A DNA stretch of 64,000 nucleotides from Pseudomonas sp. PDM18 (GCF_014852585.1 NZ_JACVBX010000013.1:62001-126000); one strand, 5' to 3'. Numbered from the stretch's first letter, positions 40,765-51,639 are shown. Translations and numbers: made by a program. The notes: generated by a model from the letters alone, not told the origin.

Positions 40765-42669
40765 TCAGTACACCGCCCCCACCGGGTACACGTAGGCATT
40801 CACGTCATGGAACGGCGTGCGCTCGAAGAACCACTGCAGCCGTGCCTGGGCGTCCTTGGCGAAGGCCTTGTCGTCCTTGAGTTTCTTCTCGAACTCGGCC
40901 TTCAGCTCCGGGTCTTCGGCGAGCATCTTGCGCGCCATCGGCTCCATCACGTATTCCTCCGGCTCCTCGGCCACCACCAGGGTCGAGTTGAAGAAGCCCC
41001 AGGACCAGAACGAGTCCGGACTTTCCGCCGTCAGCAAGTTGACCGCCAGCACGCCCAGCGGCTGGTCGGTGTCGATCACCACCGAGCCTGCCGGGTAGGT
41101 CTGCAGGCGCTGGAAGGGTTTGCCGACGCCACTGACCAGCAGATGCCCCTCATAACCGGGAATCTCGTTGGTGGCCGCGCGGTCAGGCTCGAAGCCACCG
41201 GCCAACTTGATGTTATCCATGCGGTACAGGGTCACCTCGATGGGCGTCGCCTTGTCCAGGGTCTTCATCTGGATGCCGTGGGACTTCAGGCGCGCGATCA
41301 CCTCGCTCCACTGCACCGGCACCACGTATTGCTTCGGCCGCTTCACCACCAGGTCCGGCACCGAGTTGTCGGTGACCGGCACGTTCAGCTGCTTGGGCTT
41401 GTTGCTCCAGACGATGGTCTTCTTGCCGGTGATGGGCGACACCTCATAGCGGTAATCACCGACAGTGAACGGCGTGTGCTGCGGGTCGCCCGGCTTCCAG
41501 GTAAGGATCACCTCCTTCTGCGCCGCCAGCCGTTCGCGGTCCTTGCCAATGGCCTGTTTCAGCGAATCGGCGTTGTCGCCGATCACCTGGAACATCGCCT
41601 TGAGCATCACGTAGTTGCCCAGCACCTGGGTTTCATACGGATGCAGCGCGTGCTGCTCGATGAGGATCGACGGCACGTTGCGGATGTCGCCGTACTGGTT
41701 GGAGAAACGCGCCAGGTCGGTGCGGTATGGATAGTAGCCCTGGGTCGGGTCCTGGTTGTCGTTGAAGCTGATGCACTCGTGGACCACATGCCCGTCGCCC
41801 TCCAGCTCCTTGTACACCGGGCCGCGCATTACTTTGTCCATCCACTCGCTGGAAGCCGGCGACCAGCCGTTGCCGTTGTGGCAGTAGGAGCTGTCGTAGG
41901 GATACATGGCGCCGTCGGTGGAATGGGTGTCGGCGAAGAAGCTCAGGTCGTACTGGTTGAACACCGAGGCAACGTTGCGGATCTCCGCGCTGTCGAGCTT
42001 GGTGAAGTCGCGGTTGAGGTTGTAGTTCAGGCCGTTCACGCGCCAGCCGGTGACCTCCGGGCCGTTCTGGTTGATCCGCCCGTAGGGGCTGCGGCGCAGG
42101 TCGCCGTCGATGTTCACGGTGGGGATGAAGAGGATGTTCACCTTGTCCAGCAGCGCGGCCAGCGGCTTGTCGCCGGTGGTCATGTCGCGCAGCAGCATGA
42201 ACATAGCGTCCTTGCCGTTGGCCTCGCCGGGGTGGATTTCTGCCTCGACGAAGATCGTCGGTTTGCCGGACTTGTTCAGCCCCGCCGCCGACTTGTCCGC
42301 CTCGCGGCTGGCTGTCACCAGCAGCATAGGCTCGCCGGTGGCGCTGTTCTCCGGCAGGTCGCTGAGGATGATGGCGCCGCCGGAGGCATCGGCCAGCTTC
42401 TGCAGCCAGGCGCGGGTCTGGTGGTAATCGGAGGTCTGCTTGAAGCCGGTGGATTCGGCCAGGGTGATCAGCGGGTTGTCGGCCTTGGCGATGTACTTCG
42501 TGCTGGTGAGCTTCTGCTCGAACATCGCCGGGAGGATGCGGGTTTTCGCGGCGGCGCTGTAGCCGCTGTCATCGACGTACCCCGGCGCCGAAGGCAGGGC
42601 GGCATACAGGGGCAGGCTGGAGGTGGCGAAGAAGCCGGCGAGCAGCGCTCGGGACGAGAGGTGGTACAT
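40765..42669 (-). CDS. Secreted M14-family zinc carboxypeptidase
   Basis: This 634-residue exported peptidase has a signal peptide (MYHLSSRALLAGFFATSS to PLYA). The M14 zinc site HPGE lies in VEAEIHPGEANGKDAMF and the third ligand histidine in FADTHSTDGAMYP. Large C-terminal regions lack motifs I know. M14 enzymes remove C-terminal residues from peptides or peptidoglycan stems; the substrate here cannot be read from the sequence. The start at 42667-42669 has GGAGA upstream. An in-frame extension to 42810 would remove the signal from the N-terminus and is unlikely. Confidence 0.88.
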   Translation of the reverse strand: MYHLSSRALLAGFFATSSLPLYAALPSAPGYVDDSGYSAAAKTRILPAMFEQKLTSTKYIAKADNPLITLAESTGFKQTSDYHQTRAWLQKLADASGGAIILSDLPENSATGEPMLLVTASREADKSAAGLNKSGKPTIFVEAEIHPGEANGKDAMFMLLRDMTTGDKPLAALLDKVNILFIPTVNIDGDLRRSPYGRINQNGPEVTGWRVNGLNYNLNRDFTKLDSAEIRNVASVFNQYDLSFFADTHSTDGAMYPYDSSYCHNGNGWSPASSEWMDKVMRGPVYKELEGDGHVVHECISFNDNQDPTQGYYPYRTDLARFSNQYGDIRNVPSILIEQHALHPYETQVLGNYVMLKAMFQVIGDNADSLKQAIGKDRERLAAQKEVILTWKPGDPQHTPFTVGDYRYEVSPITGKKTIVWSNKPKQLNVPVTDNSVPDLVVKRPKQYVVPVQWSEVIARLKSHGIQMKTLDKATPIEVTLYRMDNIKLAGGFEPDRAATNEIPGYEGHLLVSGVGKPFQRLQTYPAGSVVIDTDQPLGVLAVNLLTAESPDSFWSWGFFNSTLVVAEEPEEYVMEPMARKMLAEDPELKAEFEKKLKDDKAFAKDAQARLQWFFERTPFHDVNAYVYPVGAVY

Positions 42670-42919
42670 GGGAGGTTCTCCTTTTGCAGCAATATCGTCC
42701 TGCGGACGCGTCTGCGCCCGTGCATCAACCATAGACAACCACGGGGAAATACCAGCGCGGTTCGTCGTCGCGCCCGCTCTGGCATGCGTCTCCCTCGAGG
42801 CACCGTTCATTCCCCGGAGGAATGACCTTGCGAAGAATGCTCGCTTGGATCACCACGCAGCTTCGCCGAAGATCAGCGCACAGCTGCACCCTGCTCCCCT
42901 GCCAAGGAACCCCACGCCC

Positions 42920-44575
42920 ATGTCCGATACTCCGGCCCGCAACGGCGGCCAGCTCCTCGTCGATGCCCTGCTGCGCCACGCGGTGGATACCGTCTACTGC
43001 ATCCCCGGCGAAAGCTACCTGCCGGTGCTCGATGCGCTGCACGACGCGGCCGCCATCCAGACCATCGTCACCCGCCACGAAGGCGCCGCCTCGAACATGG
43101 CCGATGCCTACGGCAAGCTCACCGGCCGCCCCGGCATCTGCTTCGTCACCCGCGGGCCGGGCGCGACCCACGCAGCCAACGGCGTGCACACGGCGATGCA
43201 GGACTCGACGCCGATGATCCTCTTCATCGGCCAGGTGGAAAGCGCATTCAAGGGCCGCGAAGCCTTCCAGGAGGTGGACTATCGGCAGATGTTCGGCGGC
43301 CTGGCCAAGTGGGCCACCGAGGTCGACGACATCCGTCGCCTGCCCGAGATCGTCGCCCGCGCCTTCCGCGTCGCCCAGTCCGGGCGACCCGGCCCGGTGG
43401 TGATCGGGCTGCCGGAGGAAGTGCTGTTCGGCTCTGCACAGGTCGCCGACGTAGCGCCGACGCCGATCACCCGAGCAGCGCCAAGCGCCGGTTCGCTGGC
43501 CGAACTGCGCGAGCGCCTTAGCCAGGCCCGGCGCCCGCTGCTGATCGTCGGCGGCACCGGCTGGACGCCGCAGGCCTGCGCGCAGGTTCGCGCCTTCGCC
43601 CGCGCCAACCGCCTGCCGCTGGTGGCCTCGTTCCGCCGCCAGGACCTGATCGACAACCGCGACGAGCAGTACGCCGGCCAGCTCGGCTTCGGCGCCTCGC
43701 CTAGGCTCACCGCACGCGTGCAGGAAGCCGACCTGCTGCTGGTGCTCGGCTCGCGCCTGAGTGAAACGCCCAGCGCCGGCTACAGCCTGATCCAGAGCCC
43801 ACGCCCGCTGCAGGGCATGATCCACGTCTACCCTGACGCCAGCGAGCTGGGCCGCGTCTACCAGGCGGACCAGAGCATCCAGGCCGGCATGCCGGAGATC
43901 GCCGCCGCCCTCGCCGGCCTCGCTCCGCTCGCCGAGACGCCCTGGGCCGAATGGACCGCCGCCGCCCGCGCCGATTACCTCAGCTACATCACCCCACCGC
44001 AGAACGCAGAACCGCCACAGGGCGTAGACCTCACCCAGGTCGTCCAGTACCTGAACGAAACGCTGCCGGATGACGCGGTCGTCAGCAACGGCGCCGGCAA
44101 CTACGCCGTCTGGGTGCACCGCTTCTACCGCTACCGCGCGCCGCGCAGCCAGCTGGCCCCCACCAATGGCGCCATGGGCTACGGCTTCCCTGCCGCCATC
44201 GCCGCCAAGCTGCGCGAACCGCAGCGCAGCGTGGTGTGCTTCGCCGGCGACGGCTGCTTCATGATGTACCCGCAGGAGCTGGCCACCGCCGTGCAGTACG
44301 GCGCGGCGCTGACCGTCATCGTGGTCAACAACGGCATGCTCGGCACCATCCGCATGCACCAGGAGCGTGAGTACCCCGGCCGCATCAGCGCAACCGAGCT
44401 GCGCAACCCCGACTTCGTCGCCCTCGCCCGCGCCTTCGGTGCCCATGGCGAGCTGGTGGAGAGAACCGAGGATTTCGCCGCCGCCTTCGAGCGTGCCCAG
44501 GCCAGCGGCAAGCCGGCGCTGATCGAACTGCGCACCGATCCACAGCAGATCACCCCGGTCGCACGGCTGCCCTGA
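42920..44575 (+). CDS. Thiamine-diphosphate-dependent enzyme (acetolactate synthase-like)
   Basis: This is a 551-residue ThDP enzyme of the acetolactate synthase/decarboxylase superfamily. The N-terminal PYR domain carries the catalytic glutamate in TRHEGAASNMADAYG. A central domain of the Rossmann type follows. The C-terminal PP domain has the ThDP-Mg motif from GDGCFMMYPQEL to NN (VIVVNNGMLGT). The product is not certain: no ilvN-like small subunit is adjacent, so it is unlikely to be the biosynthetic enzyme. It is divergent from the M14 gene across a 250-bp spacer with no other gene. Translation starts at the ATG at 42920 after AAGGAA. Confidence 0.85.
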   Translation: MSDTPARNGGQLLVDALLRHAVDTVYCIPGESYLPVLDALHDAAAIQTIVTRHEGAASNMADAYGKLTGRPGICFVTRGPGATHAANGVHTAMQDSTPMILFIGQVESAFKGREAFQEVDYRQMFGGLAKWATEVDDIRRLPEIVARAFRVAQSGRPGPVVIGLPEEVLFGSAQVADVAPTPITRAAPSAGSLAELRERLSQARRPLLIVGGTGWTPQACAQVRAFARANRLPLVASFRRQDLIDNRDEQYAGQLGFGASPRLTARVQEADLLLVLGSRLSETPSAGYSLIQSPRPLQGMIHVYPDASELGRVYQADQSIQAGMPEIAAALAGLAPLAETPWAEWTAAARADYLSYITPPQNAEPPQGVDLTQVVQYLNETLPDDAVVSNGAGNYAVWVHRFYRYRAPRSQLAPTNGAMGYGFPAAIAAKLREPQRSVVCFAGDGCFMMYPQELATAVQYGAALTVIVVNNGMLGTIRMHQEREYPGRISATELRNPDFVALARAFGAHGELVERTEDFAAAFERAQASGKPALIELRTDPQQITPVARLP

Positions 44576-44686
44576 GGACTTCAAGCATCCCCCGCAGCAG
44601 CGCAGGCTTCGCTAAGCTGCACCGGGTCAAGGCATTGCGCCCGCTCCTGCGGGCACAATGGCGCCGGGAAATCGCTAGGGAAGCGC

Positions 44687-46516
44687 ATGAGTCTGCAACT
44701 GATCTGGGTCCTCGCCCTGCTCGCCACCGCCGTCGGGCTGTTCGTCATCAACCGTCCGCGCATGGACGTGGTCGCCCTGCTGGTGATGGTCGCCCTGCCG
44801 CTGTCGGGCATCCTCAGCGTGCAGGAATCGCTGGCCGGCTTCGCCGATCCCAACGTCATCCTGATCGCCGCGCTGTTCGTCATCGGCGAAGGCCTGGTTC
44901 GCACCGGCGTGGCTTACCGCATCGGCGAATGGCTGACCCGCCGCGCCGGCGCCAGCGAGACGCGCCTGCTGGTGCTGCTGATGCTCGCCGTGGCCGGGCT
45001 TGGCTCGGTGATGAGTTCCACCGGCGTGGTCGCCATCTTCATTCCGGTGGTCCTGAGCATCGCCGCGCGCCTGCACGTATCACCGCGCCGGCTAATGATG
45101 CCGCTGAGCTTCGCCGGGCTGATCAGCGGCATGCTCACCCTGGTCGCCACCGCGCCCAACGTGGTGATCCACAGCGAGCTGGTGCGCGAAGGCTCGAAGG
45201 GCTTCGGCTTCTTCAGCTTCACGCCGTTCGGCCTGGTGGTGCTGGTGCTCGGCGTCGCCTACATGCTGGTGGCGCGCCGCTGGCTGGGCGATGACGACAG
45301 CGATGCCGGGCAGAACGTCAAGCGTCGCACCCTGGGCGACCTGATCCGCGACTACCAGCTCGCCGGCCGCGAGCGCCGCCTGCGCATCCGCCACGATTCA
45401 CGGCTGGTGGGCATGAGCCTGAGCGAAGTGGAGCTGCGCGCCCGCGCCGGCACCAACGTGGTGGCCATCGAGCGCACCGCGCATTTCCGCATGAAGATCC
45501 TCAGCCCCAACGCCAACATCCAGCTCCAGGCCGGTGACGTGCTGCTGGTGGATATCTTCGGCGAGCGCACCGACCTGCTGGGCCTCTACCACGAGTACGG
45601 CCTGGAGCCGCTAAGCCTGCAGGGCGACTACTTCAGCGAGCGTTCCCATGAGGTCGGCATGGCCGAGGTGACCCTGCCCCCGGAGTCCGCCCTGCTGGGC
45701 AAGAGCGTGCTCGACCTGGAGTTCCGCAGCCAGTTCGGCCTCAACGTGGTCGGCCTGCGCCGCAACCGCGAAGCCGTGGTGGAAGGGCTGCTGGAAGCCA
45801 AGCTGAAAGTCGGCGACACGCTGCTGGTGGTCGGACCGTGGAAGGACATCCGTCAGTTGCAGACCCGTGGTCGCGACTTCCTCGTGCTCGGCCTGCCGAT
45901 GGAAGTGGACGAGGCTGCCCCCGCCGCCAGCCAGGCGCCCCATGCGCTGTTCAGCCTGGCGGTGATGGTGATCCTGATGGTCAGCGGCCTGGTCCCCAAC
46001 GTCATGGCTGCGCTGATCGCCTGCCTGCTGATGGGCGCGTTCCGCTGCATCGACATGGACAGTGCCTACCGCTCCATCCACTGGCAGAGCCTGCTGCTGA
46101 TCGTCGGCATGCTGCCCTTTGCCCTGGCGCTGCAGAAGACCGGCGGCATCACCCTGGCGGTCAATGGCCTGGTCGGCGCCCTTGGCGGCGCCGGGCCCTA
46201 CGCCATCCTCGCCAGCCTGTTCGTGCTGACCGCGGTGATCGGCCTGTTCATCTCCAACACCGCCACCGCCGTGCTCATGGCGCCGGTGGCCATCGCCACG
46301 GCCAAGGCCCTGGGCGCCTCTCCGGAAGCCTTCGCGATGATCGTCGCGCTGGCCGCGTCGGCCGCCTTCATGACGCCGATTTCCTCGCCGGTGAACACCC
46401 TGGTGCTGGGACCGGGACGCTATCGCTTCGCCGATTTCGTCAAGGTTGGCGTACCCTTCACGATTCTGGTGATGATCGTCAGCGTTGTGCTGGTACCCTG
46501 GCTGCTGCCGCTGTAG
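44687..46516 (+). CDS. SLC13-type anion transporter with two TrkA-C domains
   Basis: This is a 609-residue inner-membrane transporter. An N-terminal block of about six membrane segments includes [17 protein letters not shown]. Two regulatory TrkA-C (RCK_C) domains lie at about 205-290 and 300-380 ([34 protein letters not shown]). A C-terminal membrane block follows, with [20 protein letters not shown] and [20 protein letters not shown]. This layout is that of CitT/SAC1-like carriers for sulfate or di/tricarboxylates. The substrate is not determined. Confidence 0.88.
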   Translation: MSLQLIWVLALLATAVGLFVINRPRMDVVALLVMVALPLSGILSVQESLAGFADPNVILIAALFVIGEGLVRTGVAYRIGEWLTRRAGASETRLLVLLMLAVAGLGSVMSSTGVVAIFIPVVLSIAARLHVSPRRLMMPLSFAGLISGMLTLVATAPNVVIHSELVREGSKGFGFFSFTPFGLVVLVLGVAYMLVARRWLGDDDSDAGQNVKRRTLGDLIRDYQLAGRERRLRIRHDSRLVGMSLSEVELRARAGTNVVAIERTAHFRMKILSPNANIQLQAGDVLLVDIFGERTDLLGLYHEYGLEPLSLQGDYFSERSHEVGMAEVTLPPESALLGKSVLDLEFRSQFGLNVVGLRRNREAVVEGLLEAKLKVGDTLLVVGPWKDIRQLQTRGRDFLVLGLPMEVDEAAPAASQAPHALFSLAVMVILMVSGLVPNVMAALIACLLMGAFRCIDMDSAYRSIHWQSLLLIVGMLPFALALQKTGGITLAVNGLVGALGGAGPYAILASLFVLTAVIGLFISNTATAVLMAPVAIATAKALGASPEAFAMIVALAASAAFMTPISSPVNTLVLGPGRYRFADFVKVGVPFTILVMIVSVVLVPWLLPL

Positions 46517-46550
46517 CCGCCCATTACAAGATCGCCAAGGAATCGTCTCG

Positions 46551-46847
46551 ATGGAAGTGAGCAAGACCAAAAGCAGTTTCTACCGCCGCCTGTATGTCGC
46601 CTGGCTGATCGACAGCGGCACTGCCACCAGCGTCCCGGCGCTGATGGACGCCACCGGCATGCCCCGGCGCACCGCCCAGGACACCCTGGCCGCGCTGGCC
46701 GACCTGGACATCGACTGCGCCTTCGAGCAGCACGACGGCGAGCGCAACAACGCCGGCCACTACCGCATCCGCGACTGGGGCGCCATCGATCCGCGCTGGA
46801 TCGCCGCGCACCTGCCGAAGATCAAGGACATCCTGCAGTACCCCTGA
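46551..46847 (+). CDS. Small winged-helix protein
   Basis: This is a 98-residue protein with a predicted winged helix-turn-helix. SFYRRLYVAWLIDSGTATSV is followed by ALMDATGMPRRTAQDTLAAL as the recognition helix region, then a short wing (NNAGHYRIRDWG). The start ATG at 46551 is chosen to clear the upstream transporter gene. It lies 34 bp after the transporter and 10 bp before the VTT gene. Whether it binds DNA is an inference from the fold. Confidence 0.75.
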   Translation: MEVSKTKSSFYRRLYVAWLIDSGTATSVPALMDATGMPRRTAQDTLAALADLDIDCAFEQHDGERNNAGHYRIRDWGAIDPRWIAAHLPKIKDILQYP

Positions 46848-46857
46848 GCCCGCCCGT

Positions 46858-47436
46858 ATGCTTGCCGTCCCACCCGCCCTCTGGCGCTTGCGCCGACTGT
46901 TCCTGCTGGTCGCCTTTGCCGTGGTGCTGGTGCTGCTGTACCGCGCCAGCGGGCTGCACGAGGAGTTCAGCCTCGACTACCTGCGCAACGAGCTGACCGA
47001 CCACCGCCTGCGCGGCCTGCTGCTGTTCGTCGGGCTGTTCGCCCTGGGCAACCTGCTGCACATCCCCGGCCTGCTGTTCCTCGCCGCCGCCGTGCTGGCC
47101 ATGGGCAAGCTATGGGGTGGGCTGATCACCTACTGCGCGGCGGTATTCTCCTGCGGCTTCACCTTCCTGATCGTGCGCGCCGTCGGCGGCAATGGCCTGC
47201 GCCTGCTGAACAACAAGCTCACCCGCGCGGTGTTCAGCCACCTCGACCAGCGCCCGGCGAGCAGCGTGTTCCTGCTCCGCCACGCCTTCATCACCTCGCC
47301 GACGCTGAACTACAGCCTCGCGCTCTCGGGCATCGGTTTCTGGCCCTACATGCTCGGCACCCTGCTCGGCCTGCCGATTCCGCTGCTGCTCTGCTGCCTG
47401 CTGTTCGACCGCCTGGGCAACGTGCTGCTCGGCTGA
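46858..47436 (+). CDS. VTT/SNARE-associated (TVP38/TMEM64) membrane protein
   Basis: This 192-residue membrane protein belongs to the VTT (DedA-like) superfamily. Hydrophobic segments at about 12-30, 45-68, 75-100 and near the end are visible, with the family stretch [19 protein letters not shown] and the Gly-rich [21 protein letters not shown]. Related proteins act in lipid scrambling or polyprenyl-phosphate flipping. Here the family is inferred from pattern only. It closely follows the winged-helix gene. Confidence 0.8.
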   Translation: MLAVPPALWRLRRLFLLVAFAVVLVLLYRASGLHEEFSLDYLRNELTDHRLRGLLLFVGLFALGNLLHIPGLLFLAAAVLAMGKLWGGLITYCAAVFSCGFTFLIVRAVGGNGLRLLNNKLTRAVFSHLDQRPASSVFLLRHAFITSPTLNYSLALSGIGFWPYMLGTLLGLPIPLLLCCLLFDRLGNVLLG

Positions 47437-47488
47437 AGCGCGCAACTGTGGGAAAATCGCCCACCGCCTCCCAGCCCCGCGCTCCCTC

Positions 47489-48490
47489 ATGTCGAAAGCA
47501 CCCAGATCGCCCAAACGCCCCGCCGCCCCGGCAAAGCCCGCCCAGCTCCTGCGCGACCCCGCCGCCAAGCGGCCGAACCTGCTGCACCCGCGCAACCGCC
47601 ACCAGGGGCACTACGACTTCCCGGCGCTGATCGAGGGCTGCCCGGAGCTGGGCCGCTTCGTCATCACCAACCCCTACGGCAAGCCGAGCATCGATTTCGC
47701 CAGCCCCGAGGCCGTGCGCGTGTTCAACCGCGCCCTGCTGAAAGCGCAGTACGGCATCGGCCAGTGGGACATTCCCTCCGGCTTCCTCTGCCCGCCGATC
47801 CCCGGCCGCGCAGACTACGTGCACTACCTGGCCGACCTGCTCGCCGAGGAAAACGCCGGCAGCGTGCCGCGCGGGCCGGACGTGCGCGTGCTGGACATCG
47901 GCGTCGGCGCCAACTGCATCTACCCGTTGATCGGCCACCGCGACTACGGCTGGCGCTTCCTCGGGTCGGACATCGAACCCGCCGCCCTGGCCTCCGCCCA
48001 CGCCATCGTCGACTGCAATCCGGGCCTGAGCGAGGCCATCGAACTGCGCCAGCAGCACGATCCGAAACACATTTTCCGCGGCCTGCTGGGCGCCGATGAG
48101 CGCTTCGACGCGACGCTGTGCAACCCGCCCTTCCACGCCTCGCCGGAAGAGGCCAGCAGCGGCAGCCGGCGCAAATGGAAGAACCTCGGCAAGCTCGACC
48201 CGTCGCGCCAGCTGCCCAAACTGAACTTCGGCGGGCAGAGCAACGAGCTGTGGTGCGAAGGTGGCGAGATCGCCTTCCTGCGCAAGCTGGCGGCGGAAAG
48301 CGCCGAGGTCGGCCAGCAGGTCCGCTGGTTCAGCTCGCTGGTGTCCAAAGCCGGCAACCTGGACGACTTCCGCCGCGCACTGAAGAAGGCCGGCGCCCTC
48401 TCCATCCGCACCGTAGACATGGCTCAGGGACAGAAGCAGAGCCGCTTCGTCGCCTGGACCTTCCTCGAACCGGAACACCGCCGCTACTGA
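47489..48490 (+). CDS. rlmF: 23S rRNA (adenine1618-N6)-methyltransferase RlmF
   Basis: RlmF methylates A1618 of 23S rRNA. The 333-residue protein has the SAM-binding motif [16 protein letters not shown] and the catalytic amino-methyltransferase motif [28 protein letters not shown] near the N-terminus is a family signature, and the [14 protein letters not shown] segment is also conserved. A basic Pro-rich tail precedes it at the N-terminus. It is convergent with the MFS gene, whose frame runs through it in antisense. Confidence 0.94.
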   Translation: MSKAPRSPKRPAAPAKPAQLLRDPAAKRPNLLHPRNRHQGHYDFPALIEGCPELGRFVITNPYGKPSIDFASPEAVRVFNRALLKAQYGIGQWDIPSGFLCPPIPGRADYVHYLADLLAEENAGSVPRGPDVRVLDIGVGANCIYPLIGHRDYGWRFLGSDIEPAALASAHAIVDCNPGLSEAIELRQQHDPKHIFRGLLGADERFDATLCNPPFHASPEEASSGSRRKWKNLGKLDPSRQLPKLNFGGQSNELWCEGGEIAFLRKLAAESAEVGQQVRWFSSLVSKAGNLDDFRRALKKAGALSIRTVDMAQGQKQSRFVAWTFLEPEHRRY

Positions 48491-50035
48491 TTCACACCGC
48501 CATCCCGCGGACAACGGTTCGGCGGCGAGTACCGGCGCGCGTTCCCGACCCAGCAGCAGGAACACCAGCCCGGCGACCATGAAGGTCACGCCCGCCAGAA
48601 GCTCCAGCACCCGGCTGAACACCGCGACGTAATCGCTGCGCAGTTGCTCTGGCGCCAGCTGCGGCAACTGCTCGACCACGGCCGCCAGGTTGCCGATGGC
48701 CAGCTGGTTGGCGCTCATCAAACGCTCCGCCGTGGCCAGACCCAGTGGCTCCAGTTGCGCCGCGATCAGGGTCGCCAGCAAGGCGCCGACCACGGCGATG
48801 GCCACCGCATCGGCGGACACCCGCACGGTGTTGAAGATACCCGTCGCCATGCCAGCACGTTCGCGCTCGACCACGCTCACCGCCAGACCGTCCATCAGCC
48901 CCCAGGGCAGGCCGATACCGATGCCGATCACCAGCAGCGGTGCATCCGGCGCAATACCCACCTCCAGGTTGCGCGCCAGCCAGAGCAAGCCTCCTGCGAC
49001 GATCAGCAGGCCGATCGCCGAGAGACTGCCGGCGCTGAAGTGTTTCGCCAGCAGCGCCGCCAGGAAGGGCACCACCAGCAGCGGCGCCGACAGCGCCAGC
49101 ATGGTCCAGCCGGCCTGCAGCGCGCCCTTCCCCTCGATGCCGATGAAGCGCCCCGGCAGCAGCACGATCAGCACCACGTAGGCGAACGCGGGCGAGGCAC
49201 CCAGCAGTTGCACACCGACGAAACGCCACTGGCTGAACAGCGACAAGTCCAGCAACGGCCGCTCCACACGACGCTCGACGGCAACGAACACGACCAGCAA
49301 TACGCCGCTCAGCACCAGCGTGGCGATTACCGGGAAGCTAGCCCAGCCCTGCTCCGGCGCCAGCAGCAGGCCATAGGTAAACAGGCTGAGTGCGGCGGTG
49401 AAGCTCAGCGCGCCGGACCAGTCCAGGCCGCGCGCCTGCGGGTCGCGCGTCTCGCGGCAGTAGCGCACGACCACCGGCACCGAGGCCAGCGCGCAGACCG
49501 CCGGCACCAGGAACACCCAACGCCAGCCCGGCCCGTCGGTGAGCCAACCGGCGAGCAGTGGACCGAACGCCAGGCCGACGCCAAAGGTGGTGCCCAGCAG
49601 GCTGAACACCCGCGTGCGGATCGGCCCGTCGAACTCCTGCGCCAGCGCCGCCATGGCGGCGGCGAAGGCCGCCGAGCCACCCGCGCCCTGCACCAGGCGC
49701 AGCACGTCGATGGCCGCCACCGAGCCGGCTAGCGGGATCGCCAGGGTGGTCACGCAGAACAGCGCCAGGCCGACCAGCCAGATGCGCTTGCGCCCGTACA
49801 CGTCCGCCAGGCTGCCGGCCGCCATCATCGCCGCGCCGTAGGCCAGCACGTAGCCGTTGACGATCCAGTTCAGCGCCACCGCCGAGCCGCCCAGCTCATG
49901 GGCAATGGCCGGCAGCACCACGGCCGGGCCAGTGAAGCACAGGGGAATCAGCACCGCCGTCAGGCTGGCGGCGAGCAACAGCAGCCAGCGCGAGGCCTCG
50001 GATCGGTTTTCGGGGAGGTCGTGGGAAGGGCTCAT
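48491..50035 (-). CDS. MFS transporter, DHA2 (14-TM) type; stop codon not found at the expected place
   Basis: About 510 residues with roughly 14 membrane segments, motif A-like GSLADVYGRKRIW after TM2 and motif C-like GTTFGVGLAFGPLLAGW in TM5, as in EmrB/QacA drug exporters. The homologous part ends near RERAPVLAAEP, at about 48510. The frame then has no stop and stays open to 47291, wholly antisense to rlmF. The other two minus frames do stop here (TGA at 48492-48494, TAG at 48484-48486). A single-base frameshift near the 3' end, a sequencing error, or a true long tail are the options; I mark the transporter portion only. It is divergent from the LysR gene, its probable regulator. Confidence 0.75.
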
Positions 50036-50122
50036 GGCAGGTCCGTAATCAATCAAGGAAGACCCGTGCCACGCTAATCAACCCGACATTGAGGAAAAAC
50101 AGGCTAGGATTCCGAACATAAC

Positions 50123-50138
50123 GGACATCAGCGTCCGC
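50123..50138. promoter_or_regulatory. Probable LysR operator in the MFS-lysR spacer
   Basis: CGGAC-N6-GTCCG is a perfect inverted repeat midway between the divergent MFS and LysR genes, and it extends outward as AT at both ends. Such dyads in the shared spacer are usual LysR-type binding sites. The 137-bp spacer holds no gene. Confidence 0.5.
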
Positions 50139-50193
50139 AATCGATTACCCATCACGCGGCACAATAGCTGCCCGCCCGCACGGATACCTGTCC

Positions 50194-51084
50194 ATGGACA
50201 GCCTCAACGGTCTGCGTGTCTTCCTCCAGGTGGCCGACACCCTGAGCTTCGCCCAGGCCGCGCGCCTGCTCGGCCTCTCCGCCTCGGCGGTGGGCAAGAG
50301 CATCGCGCGCCTCGAAGAGCGCCTGGGCGTGCGCCTGTTCCATCGCAGCACCCGCAGCCTGAGCCTCTCCAACGAAGGCCAGCTGTTCCTCGAACGTTGC
50401 CGGCGCATCCTCGATGAGCTGGAAGCAGCGGAGCAGGAACTGGCGCTGTCCACCCAGCAGGCTCGCGGCCGACTGAAGATCAGCATGCCGCTGGTGGCTG
50501 GGCTGCTGCCGCAGGTGCTGCCGGAATTCCTCCGCTGCTACCCGCGCATCCAGCTGGACATCGACTTCACCGACCGGCTGGTGGACGTCATCGAAGAAGG
50601 CTTCGATCTCGTGGTGCGCGGTGGCGAGCTGCGCGACTCGCGGCTCAAGGCGCGCAAGCTGGGCGATTTCAGCCTGCTGCTGGTCGCCTCGCCCGGCTAC
50701 CTGCGCCAGTACGGCACGCCGCGGCGTCCGGCGGACCTCACCCAGCACCTGTGCCTGCACTACCGCTACCCGAGCAGCGGGCTGGTGCAGCGCTGGCCGC
50801 TGCAACTCGCCCCCGGCGAAGCAGAACCACGCCTGGACGGCGGGCTGATCTGCAACACCGCCGACATGCTGATCAATGTCGCCAGCCAGGGCATGGGCAT
50901 CGCCTGCCTGCCCGACTTTGCGGTGCGCAGCGCGCTGAACGAAGGCCGGCTGGTACAGGTGCTGAGCGAACACACCACGCACCTGGGCAGCTTCCACGCG
51001 CTGTGGCCGGCGGGCCGGCGCATGTCGCTGAAACTGCGGGTATTCCTCGACTTCCTCGGCGACCGGCTATTCGTCACCCGCTGA
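50194..51084 (+). CDS. LysR-family transcriptional regulator
   Basis: This is a 296-residue LysR regulator. The N-terminal winged helix has MDSLNGLRVFLQVADTLSFA and GLSASAVGKSIARLEERLGV. A substrate-binding domain of the periplasmic-protein type follows (RGRLKISMPLVAGLLPQVLP, ...GFDLVVRGGELRDSRL). It resembles the CrgA/DsdC-like subset by the helix region. It diverges from the MFS gene, implying control of the transporter. The effector is unknown. Confidence 0.92.
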   Translation: MDSLNGLRVFLQVADTLSFAQAARLLGLSASAVGKSIARLEERLGVRLFHRSTRSLSLSNEGQLFLERCRRILDELEAAEQELALSTQQARGRLKISMPLVAGLLPQVLPEFLRCYPRIQLDIDFTDRLVDVIEEGFDLVVRGGELRDSRLKARKLGDFSLLLVASPGYLRQYGTPRRPADLTQHLCLHYRYPSSGLVQRWPLQLAPGEAEPRLDGGLICNTADMLINVASQGMGIACLPDFAVRSALNEGRLVQVLSEHTTHLGSFHALWPAGRRMSLKLRVFLDFLGDRLFVTR

Positions 51085-51096
51085 AGGTTGAACCGA

Positions 51097-51639
51097 TCAG
51101 CGAATGAACTGCTTGCTGATCTCGCGGAAGACTTCCGTCCCCGCACGCGCCATCCACTCGAAGGCGACCATCTCCCGCGAGACGATCACCGCGCCCGCCT
51201 GACGCATCCGTTCCAGCGCCAGCGCCTTGTCCTGCGGGCGACGGGAGCCAACGGCCTCTGCCACGACAAACACCTCGCGGTCCTCGGCCAGCAGGCCCAG
51301 CACCGTCTGCAGTACGCAAACGTGGGCCTCGGTGCCGCACACCACGAACTGCCGGCGATCACCGCCAGGCAACTGCGACAAGCCGGGATCAGCGACGGCG
51401 GAGAAGGCGATTTTCTCCAGTACTTCGCCATCTCGAAGCTCATCGCGCAGCTCCGGCACGGTCGGCCCAAGCCCCTTCGGGTACTGCTCGGTGGCCAGCA
51501 CCGGCACACCCAGACGCCGCGCGATGGCCAGCAGCCAGCCGCTGTGTTCCAGCACCGATTCAGTGTCGTGAATCGCCGGGAACAGGCGTTCCTGAATGTC
51601 GATGATCAGCAGGGTCGATGCGCGCGCCTGAAGTAGCAT
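51097..51639 (-). CDS. Isochorismatase-family cysteine hydrolase
   Basis: This 180-residue hydrolase resembles YcaC. The catalytic triad is visible: Asp14 in LLIIDIQERLFP, Lys76 in LEKIAFS and Cys108 in CGTEAHVCVLQT. The natural substrate of this group is often unknown. It stands alone: its stop faces the lysR stop 12 bp away, and the tpsA 3' end lies 53 bp upstream of its start. Start ATG is at 51637-51639. Confidence 0.9.
   Translation of the reverse strand: MLLQARASTLLIIDIQERLFPAIHDTESVLEHSGWLLAIARRLGVPVLATEQYPKGLGPTVPELRDELRDGEVLEKIAFSAVADPGLSQLPGGDRRQFVVCGTEAHVCVLQTVLGLLAEDREVFVVAEAVGSRRPQDKALALERMRQAGAVIVSREMVAFEWMARAGTEVFREISKQFIR

Noticed and set aside
42920..44575. Biosynthetic acetolactate synthase (ilvB/ilvI)
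   Set aside because: No adjacent regulatory subunit or ilvC, and the sequence fits the wider ThDP family equally well; left as acetolactate synthase-like.
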